From Treponema sp. (GTDB lineage: Bacteria; Spirochaetota; Spirochaetia; Treponematales; Treponemataceae), in NCBI GenBank assembly GCA_017622055.1, contig JAGARY010000024.1, positions 1-11,216 of the forward strand: a DNA stretch of 11,216 nt, in the 5' to 3' direction. Shown piece by piece: positions 6,702-11,216 of the stretch. Position 1 is the stretch's first letter, and each line of letters opens with the position of its first letter. The position numbers and the translations under genes were made by a program. The notes below the pieces were generated by a model that ran no database searches, was not told where the DNA came from, and was given only the letters and a program-made list of their open reading frames with translations.

Positions 6702-7970
6702 TTAAATTTTATCTAAATAATCATAAATTTTTTCTTTAATAGAATCGCTAGGAATTGTGTCTGCAACCGCTTGAACTTTTGCTCTTGCCATAATTATTTC
6801 GGCAGCTTTTTTGCTAATTCCACGAGATTGCATATAGAACAAAATTTCCGAAGAAATTCGTCCCAAAGTTGCACCGTGTTCTCCTTCAACATCTTCTTCA
6901 TCACACAAAATAATTGGAAGTGATTTATTAACTGCTTTTGGAGAAAGAAGCAAAGTTTCTTCCATTTCGTTTCCTTTTGCTCCAGCACAACCTTTTTGTA
7001 AATCTATAGTTCCACGGTAAGTTTTACAAGCTTCATCTTTTAATGTTCCGTTCACATTCATTTTGCATTCAGTTTTTTTGCCTTTATGAATTACAATGTG
7101 GTTCATATCTAAAACTTGTGCATTTTGACAAATGTATGCAACATCACTTGTAAAATTAGATTTGTAGCCTCTTAAAACATTGTGAACACCAGAATCTACA
7201 TGTTTTGCACCAAGTTCAATTTGCGAAAACTTTACATTTGCATTTTCATCTTCAATAAAAAGTGTGTCATCAAAATGTAATGTGTTTTTATCAAATAATT
7301 GAACTTTTACAATATTTACTTTTGCATTTTCTTGTGCATAAACTTTTGTTTGAATAAAACTTTGATTTGCATTTCCTGCGTAAAAGAAAATTACTGTACC
7401 TTCAGAATCTTTTTTTGCATTGATAATTTGAGAAGAAATGCAATTTTTTAAATCAAAAGATTTATCATCAAAAGTAATAATTAAAGGTGCTTCAGATTTT
7501 CCTTCAATTGTGATGTATTGAACTTCTTTTGTCTGTTCGTTTAACAAATTAAACAAAGGATGATTTTTGCTTTTTGTTTGTAGTTCTTTTTCTGCGTCAA
7601 TTTTACTATTTGAAAAATCTTCCGAAGCTGAATCTTTTGCCCAAGCGTTTTTGTTATCTTTTGCTTTTGGACTAGAAATATTAAAAACCCCGCTGTTTTC
7701 AAAAGAAGGAATTTCGTTAGAAATTGAATCTTTATTAATTGTAGAAACTGCAAAACCTTTTGGAACTTCTGCCACCGCACCTTGAACAAAATACGTCCGG
7801 TCAAGGGACACTTCGTTCAAGCCCTTGACTCGGCCGTTTTTAGGGTTTGTATTAAACCCTAAATCAAAATTAGCGTCAATTGTAACAATGTCGTTATTCA
7901 TTTTGAGCCAAGTCCAAGTTGTAGAAGGAACTGCATTTAATTTATATGTATTTTCAATTTGTTCTTGCAT
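6702..7970 (-). CDS. sufD: Fe-S cluster assembly protein SufD, with repeat-encoded insert
   Basis: 422 residues from ATG 7970, chosen over ATG 7976 because AAGGA sits 7 nt upstream of it. SufD pairs with SufB in the SufB-SufC2-SufD scaffold and helps iron entry. The C-terminal half has the beta-helix core and the family motif EHGATLGRISSEILFYMQSRGIS with H365, equivalent to the conserved histidine of E. coli SufD. The N-terminus holds the usual W-rich opening (TTWTWLKMNN). Residues 34-61 are encoded by the 83-bp palindromic repeat found also at 3898-3980 and begin NFDLGFNTNPKNGRVK; I see no counterpart in SufD proteins I know. The insert lies in the poorly conserved N-terminal region, before the core, so function is probably kept. 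Gaps are 25 nt from sufB and 30 nt to sufS. Confidence 0.95.
   Translation of the reverse strand: MQEQIENTYKLNAVPSTTWTWLKMNNDIVTIDANFDLGFNTNPKNGRVKGLNEVSLDRTYFVQGAVAEVPKGFAVSTINKDSISNEIPSFENSGVFNISSPKAKDNKNAWAKDSASEDFSNSKIDAEKELQTKSKNHPLFNLLNEQTKEVQYITIEGKSEAPLIITFDDKSFDLKNCISSQIINAKKDSEGTVIFFYAGNANQSFIQTKVYAQENAKVNIVKVQLFDKNTLHFDDTLFIEDENANVKFSQIELGAKHVDSGVHNVLRGYKSNFTSDVAYICQNAQVLDMNHIVIHKGKKTECKMNVNGTLKDEACKTYRGTIDLQKGCAGAKGNEMEETLLLSPKAVNKSLPIILCDEEDVEGEHGATLGRISSEILFYMQSRGISKKAAEIIMARAKVQAVADTIPSDSIKEKIYDYLDKI
7789..7871 (-). repeat. Double-hairpin palindromic repeat, copy inside sufD
   Basis: Read on the - strand this copy has the same two hairpins as the copy at 3898-3980: TAGGGTTT/AAACCCTA, then GTCAAGGG/CCCTTGAC with the loop motif GAACGAAGTG (7809-7818). 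Seven substitutions and no gaps separate the copies. Six of the seven would change the amino acid if both were translated, yet the long stems are kept. Only one of the three sense frames of the element is free of stops, and that is the one used by sufD. Confidence 0.93.
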
Positions 7971-7995
7971 AATCATTTCCTTATTTTTTACAATT

Positions 7996-9408
7996 TTACA
8001 ATTGAGCTTTCATTTCCAAACGAATAAGATTATTCATTTCCACAGCATATTCCAATGGCAATTCTTTACTAACAGGATTTGCAAAACCACTTACAATCAT
8101 ACTGCGTGCTTCTTCTTCAGAAATACCACGACTCATCAAATAAAAAATTGCATCATTACTAATGCGACCAATTTTTGCTTCATGTCCCACATCACAATCG
8201 TCAGTTAAAATTTCCATTGCAGGAATTGTATCAGACCGACTTTCGCTGTCTAACATCAAACTTTGGCAAGAAACACTAGCTTTACTACCTTTTGCTTCTT
8301 TTCCAATGTAAACTGCAGAACGATAAAAACTTTCACCGCCACCTTTAGAAATTGACTTTGTAGTAATCAAACTTGTTGTGTTTGGAGCCAAGTGAACCAT
8401 TTTTGCACCAGTATCAAGACTTTGACCATTTCCAGCAAAAGTAACACCTGTAAATTCTGCCCGTGCACCTTTTCCAACTAAATCGCTTTCTGGGTACAAA
8501 TAAGAAACGTGGCTTCCAAAAGAACCAGAAACCCATTCAATACTAGCGCCTTCTTCTACCAACGCCCGTTTAGTATTAAGGTTGTACATATTTTTTGACC
8601 AGTTTTCAATAGTAGAGTAGCGAAGGTGAGCACCTTTTTTTACAAAAAGTTCAACACAACCTGCGTGCAAGTTTGCGGCATTATATTTTGGAGCCGAACA
8701 ACCTTCAATAAAGTGCAAATCAGCACCTTCATCAACAATAATCAAAGTGTGTTCAAACTGACCAGCTCCCTTAGCATTCAAACGGAAGTAACTTTGCAAA
8801 GGAAATGACAAATGAACGCCCTTTGGAACGTAAACAAAACTTCCACCAGACCAAGCCGCCCCATGCAAAGCCGCAAATTTATGATCTTTTGGTGTAATCA
8901 AAGTCATAAAATATTGCTGAACCATTGGACCCCATTCTTCACTTTTAAAAGCACTTTCAAAATCTAAATAAACAACGCCTTGCTTTGCAACTTCCTCTTG
9001 AACATTGTGGTAAACAAGTTCAGAGTCGTATTGAGCCCCAACACCAGCCAAAGATTTTCGTTCCGCCTCAGGAATTCCCAATTTTTCAAAAGTGTCTTTA
9101 ATGTCCTGAGGAACATCTTCCCATTTGCCGCTCATTTTAGTTTTTGGTCGAACATAAGTTGCAATATCAGCCATGTTCAAGCCTTCAATACCAGGCCCCC
9201 ACTGAGGAACAGAAAGTTTGTTGTATAATTCCAAAGATTTTAATCTAAATTCACGCATCCAAGCAGGATCTTCTTTTTCTTCGCTTAATTTTTCAATAAT
9301 TTCAGCCGAAAGCCCAGATTCAATTCTGTAAAAATCCTGTTCCGATTCCTCATAGCGAAAATCATAAAATTCTCTATTTATGTCGTTTATTTGTGTTTTT
9401 TCTTCCAT
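7996..9408 (-). CDS. sufB: Fe-S cluster scaffold protein SufB
   Basis: 470 residues from ATG 9408, matching the usual SufB length; longer forms starting at 9450 or 9444 would add a lysine-rich tail that looks like translated spacer. SufB is the core scaffold where the cluster is built. Strong family blocks run through it: WMREFRLKSLE, PQWGPGIEGLN, GIPEAERKSLAGVGAQYDSE, AAWSGGSFVYVPKGV, FEHTLIIVDEGA, AKMVHLAPNT and the C-terminal LFYLMSRGIS-like block ending in ELPLEYAVEMNNLI. C381 in SVSCQSLML and H409-E410 in GHEAKI correspond to residues implicated in sulfur transfer and cluster assembly in E. coli SufB. The ribosome site is weak (an AAGAAA run). It is separated from sufC by 213 nt of repeat-like sequence, much more than other gaps in the operon. 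Confidence 0.96.
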   Translation of the reverse strand: MEEKTQINDINREFYDFRYEESEQDFYRIESGLSAEIIEKLSEEKEDPAWMREFRLKSLELYNKLSVPQWGPGIEGLNMADIATYVRPKTKMSGKWEDVPQDIKDTFEKLGIPEAERKSLAGVGAQYDSELVYHNVQEEVAKQGVVYLDFESAFKSEEWGPMVQQYFMTLITPKDHKFAALHGAAWSGGSFVYVPKGVHLSFPLQSYFRLNAKGAGQFEHTLIIVDEGADLHFIEGCSAPKYNAANLHAGCVELFVKKGAHLRYSTIENWSKNMYNLNTKRALVEEGASIEWVSGSFGSHVSYLYPESDLVGKGARAEFTGVTFAGNGQSLDTGAKMVHLAPNTTSLITTKSISKGGGESFYRSAVYIGKEAKGSKASVSCQSLMLDSESRSDTIPAMEILTDDCDVGHEAKIGRISNDAIFYLMSRGISEEEARSMIVSGFANPVSKELPLEYAVEMNNLIRLEMKAQL

Positions 9409-9454
9409 TTTTTTTCTTTTTTTATGGGCACATTTTTTGTTCATTCGCAAAGCT

Positions 9455-9621
9455 CATTCACAAAAAACCGGGGTGTTCCGTTGCTCCCTAACGGTCGGCC
9501 TCCTCGGACGCTGCGCTGAACGCTTGCTAACAAGTTTTTCACTTTGTTCAAAACTTGTTCCTGTGGTGGCTCGCCCTCCGCTTACGCTCCGGGCGCCAAC
9601 TCCATACCCCTTGTGCAGGTA
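9455..9621 (-). repeat. GC-rich palindromic element between sufC and sufB
   Basis: This stretch is far richer in GC than the genes around it and holds several hairpins. AACAAGTTTT (9529-9538) and AAAACTTGTT (9550-9559) form a perfect 10-bp stem whose loop reads GAACAAAGTG on the - strand. CGCCC (9572-9576) and GGGCG (9591-9595) enclose a symmetric inner GC/GC stem with a TTAC loop. CCGTT (9478-9482) pairs with AACGG (9490-9494). It contains no convincing gene. It sits in the transcribed region of the suf operon. Exact ends are uncertain. It looks like a dispersed element, but no second copy is present in this window. Confidence 0.6.
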
Positions 9622-10356
9622 TTAAATATATTTTTCAAATCCTTCTTTATTAATTTGTTCAACCAAAGAACCATCACCAGTGTGAGTAATATGACCTTTT
9701 ACCAAAATGTGAGTGTAATCAACTTTTAAACTTTCAAGAATCTTTGCATTATGAGTAATAATTAAAAGTGAACCACCAACAGTTTTTCTATATTCTTCAA
9801 TTCCCTTAGAAACAACGCGAACAGCATCAACATCAAGACCAGAATCTGTTTCATCAAGAATTGCAAAATCAGGTTTTAACATTAAAAGTTGCAAAATTTC
9901 AGATTTTTTGCGTTCACCACCAGAAAAACCAACGTTCAAATCTCGCTTAGCATAATCTGGATTCATATTCAAAAGCTCCATACAAGCTTTTAATTCTTTT
10001 TGGAACTGGAACAATTTTACATGCTCACCAGTTTTTTGCTGAATGCTGGCACGAATAAAACTTTCCAAACTAATTCCTGGAACTTCCAAAGGTTGTTGAA
10101 AAGACATAAACATACCAAGTTTTGCACGTTTATCAGTTTTTTCTTCTGTAATATCCTGATCTTTAAAAAGGATTTTTCCAGAAGTAACATTGTAAACAGG
10201 ATTTCCCATTAAAGTGTTTCCCAAAGAAGATTTTCCAGCTCCATTAGGTCCCATCAAAACATGGATTTCCCCAGCATCAATCTTTATGTTAAGGTCATTT
10301 AAGATTTGTTTTCCATCTTCAAGACCTGCGTTTAAATTTTGTACCTCTAATAACAT
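9622..10356 (-). CDS. sufC: Fe-S cluster assembly ATPase SufC
   Basis: 244 residues from ATG 10356, which matches the family start (MLLEVQNL); a TTG at 10392 would add 12 residues overlapping promoter-like DNA. SufC is a cytoplasmic ABC-type ATPase that drives shape changes in the SufBCD complex. Seen: Walker A GPNGAGKSS (36-44), Q-loop in MSFQQPLEVPG, the SufC-type signature SGGERKKSE (from 145), Walker B with DET at 168-170 and the D-loop SGLD, and the switch histidine H202 in ITHNAKIL. It is the first gene of the operon. No Shine-Dalgarno site is seen before the ATG, and a good promoter places the transcript start at or next to the ATG. Confidence 0.96.
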   Translation of the reverse strand: MLLEVQNLNAGLEDGKQILNDLNIKIDAGEIHVLMGPNGAGKSSLGNTLMGNPVYNVTSGKILFKDQDITEEKTDKRAKLGMFMSFQQPLEVPGISLESFIRASIQQKTGEHVKLFQFQKELKACMELLNMNPDYAKRDLNVGFSGGERKKSEILQLLMLKPDFAILDETDSGLDVDAVRVVSKGIEEYRKTVGGSLLIITHNAKILESLKVDYTHILVKGHITHTGDGSLVEQINKEGFEKYI

Positions 10357-10363
10357 ACTATAT

Positions 10364-10392
10364 AATATACTAAATTTTTGGTTTATATACAA
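10364..10392 (-). promoter_or_regulatory. Promoter of the suf operon, possibly giving a leaderless transcript
   Basis: On the - strand TTGTAT (10387-10392) and TATATT (10364-10369) are 17 nt apart. The expected transcript start, about 7 nt beyond the -10, is 10356-10357, which is the A of the sufC ATG or the base before it. No operator for an Rrf2/IscR- or SufR-type regulator could be identified with confidence. Confidence 0.55.
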
Positions 10393-10436
10393 TTAGGGAA
10401 GGAATTCAGAATGTAGAATTAAGAATGAAGAATTAG

Positions 10437-10571
10437 GAAAAATTCAGAATTCAGAATTCGGAATTCAGAGAGAGGAAGTGGCGCAGGGGAGAGATGGTGT
10501 CACACGGATTTGTATTTTGCTAACGCAAAATACGGTTGTAGGTTGAAATTCGATAGAAAAATTCAGAATTC
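10437..10571. repeat. 16-nt direct repeats bounding a 103-bp segment
   Basis: GAAAAATTCAGAATTC occurs exactly at 10437-10452 and again at 10556-10571. The segment between them contains further GAATTC units and one perfect hairpin, GTATTTTGC (10512-10520), loop TAAC, GCAAAATAC (10525-10533). Confidence 0.75.
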
Positions 10572-10601
10572 GAATGGAGAGCTGAAACCTAAAGGTCTAC
10601 A

Positions 10602-10645
10602 GCAATGACGTTGGTGTTGTGTCATTGCGAGCGAAGCGTGGCAAT
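10602..10645. repeat. Overlapping inverted repeats around a TCATTGCGAGCGAAGCG-type motif
   Basis: GCAATGAC (10602-10609) is the exact reverse complement of GTCATTGC (10621-10628). The ATTGC within that second arm can instead pair with GCAAT (10641-10645), closing a loop that contains GAGCGAAGCG (10629-10638). The two folds exclude each other. Sequences of the form CATTGCGAGCGAAGC recur as dispersed repeats in several bacterial lineages, from memory. Confidence 0.75.
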
Positions 10646-10662
10646 CCAGAAAGCCGGGCGTT

Positions 10663-10757
10663 GCGGGCTGGCGTTTGAAGCCCGCTAGAAGGGGGAGCTC
10701 CCAAGCAAGCTGATTCTTGAAACTGCTTGCTTGGGAGCGAGGGGAAGGCTTTCCCCT
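10663..10757. repeat. Array of three perfect hairpins
   Basis: The three stems are GCGGGCT/AGCCCGC (10663-10669 and 10679-10685), the 14-bp GCTCCCAAGCAAGC/GCTTGCTTGGGAGC (10697-10710 and 10725-10738, loop 14 nt), and AGGGGAA/TTCCCCT (10740-10746 and 10751-10757). There is no long T-run after any of them, so they look more like repeat-element structures than standard terminators. Confidence 0.8.
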
Positions 10758-10808
10758 TCAAAATATTTTATAGTTTCATACACACTTTTAATTTTCGTTT
10801 TTTTCCAC

Positions 10809-10814
10809 TATAAT
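10809..10814 (+). promoter_or_regulatory. -10 box of the exonuclease gene promoter
   Basis: A perfect TATAAT lies 9 nt before the ATG at 10824, so transcription should start about 10820-10822 and leave almost no leader. No Shine-Dalgarno site is visible. The -35 is weak (TTTTAA at 10786-10791, 17-nt spacing). Confidence 0.5.
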
Positions 10815-10823
10815 ATATTCATT

Positions 10824-11216
10824 ATGAATCATAAATCTTTTGTGTTTTTTGATTGTGAGTGTGCAAATACATTTGATGGAATTGGAAAAATTTATTCTCT
10901 TGGATATGTGCTTTGTGATGACGAATTGAATGTTGTTGAAAGTCAAGATGTTGTAATGAATCCTGAGTGCGAATTTGATTGGTATTTGTTTAGTGGAAAA
11001 AGTGAAGTCAAACTTGCTTACTCAAAAGATTATTTTAGAACAAAACCTAATTTTGAAGCTTTCTACAAAGATATTAAAAAACTTTTTACAACAGGAAATC
11101 GTTATATTACGGGATTTGCTGTAAGTAATGATGTTGGTTTTGTAAATAATGCTTGCGAAAGATACAATAAAGAATATATTCAGTTTAGAGCTTTTGATTT
11201 AGAACGATATTTAGAA
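10824..11216 (+). CDS. DnaQ/RNase T-like 3'-5' exonuclease, N-terminal part (3' end outside window)
   Basis: 131 codons are open from ATG 10824 to the right edge with no stop. The N-terminus SFVFFDCECAN fits the DxE motif I of the DEDD exonuclease superfamily, with D10 and E12 as metal ligands, and the later GFAVSNDVGFVNNACERY fits motif II with its conserved Asp in the ND pair. The last DEDD motifs, expected further on, are outside the window. The family includes proofreading subunits, RNase T and many nucleases of unknown substrate; the part seen does not decide between them. It is transcribed away from the suf operon, separated from it by the repeat block. Confidence 0.8.
   Translation, partial: MNHKSFVFFDCECANTFDGIGKIYSLGYVLCDDELNVVESQDVVMNPECEFDWYLFSGKSEVKLAYSKDYFRTKPNFEAFYKDIKKLFTTGNRYITGFAVSNDVGFVNNACERYNKEYIQFRAFDLERYLE

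Larger units (their letters stand above)
10393..10765. repeat. Gene-free mosaic of short direct and inverted repeats
   Basis: No coding region is supported here. The left part (10401-10470) is built from degenerate GAATTC-centred units such as AATTCAGAATTC. The middle has a perfect 9-bp hairpin, and the right part is a chain of four or five GC-rich hairpins. The whole block lies between the divergent starts of sufC and the exonuclease gene and is likely an accumulation of intergenic dispersed repeats. Confidence 0.7.

Noticed and set aside
7825..8208. 127-codon + strand ORF opposite sufD and sufB
   Set aside because: It overlaps two well-supported genes and its opening residues come from the reverse strand of the palindromic repeat.
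9409..9450. Longer sufB from TTG 9450 or ATG 9444
   Set aside because: The lysine-rich extension is unlike SufB, and ATG 9408 gives the family length.
9380..9625. 81-codon + strand ORF over the sufC-sufB gap
   Set aside because: It starts inside sufB on the other strand and the rest is the translation of GC-rich hairpins; no ribosome site or recognisable domain.
10357..10392. TTG start for sufC adding 12 residues
   Set aside because: The extra residues are not part of the SufC family and the DNA is the promoter itself.
10401..10575. CRISPR-like array from the repeated GAATTC units
   Set aside because: Units are short, degenerate and nearly contiguous, with no regular spacers and no cas genes nearby.

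Overview
The window looks like chromosomal DNA from a low-GC spirochaete, most probably a Treponema. This is inferred from the cytidylate kinase to ribosomal protein S1 gene pair, AT-rich codon use, a Treponema-style lipoprotein and TTG starts. It has not been confirmed by any search. The sequence begins inside one gene and ends inside another.

Layout. The + strand from 1 to 4802 carries the 3' end of cmk, then rpsA (ribosomal protein S1), a strong hairpin terminator, a regulator-like gene that resembles sigma-54 activators but has lost most catalytic motifs, a membrane-anchored TPR protein, an intergenic repeat, and a lipoprotein of unknown function. A bidirectional terminator at 4825-4858 closes this side. 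The - strand from 10356 down to 4994 is a SUF iron-sulfur cluster operon in the order sufC-sufB-sufD-sufS-sufU. It is followed on the same strand by tRNA-Arg(UCU), which abuts the shared terminator. From 10357 to 10823 lies a gene-free stretch packed with inverted and direct repeats. The + strand then starts a DnaQ/RNase T-like exonuclease gene that runs off the end.

How the genes work together. SufS takes sulfur from cysteine, SufU receives and passes it, and SufB, SufC and SufD form the scaffold on which the cluster is built. cmk and rpsA are a familiar nucleotide/translation pair. The two genes at 2268-3888 are probably co-transcribed, because the stop of the first overlaps the ribosome site of the second.

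Most notable. An 83-bp double-hairpin repeat occurs twice. One copy is intergenic (3898-3980). The other lies in frame inside sufD (7789-7871), where it encodes 28 residues of the protein. The copies match at 76 of 83 positions, and one pair of differences preserves a base pair in a hairpin loop. The same small loop motif recurs in two other palindromes of the window, which suggests a family of mobile or dispersed palindromic elements reminiscent of Rickettsia palindromic elements. Other repeats split sufC from sufB and fill the region upstream of sufC.
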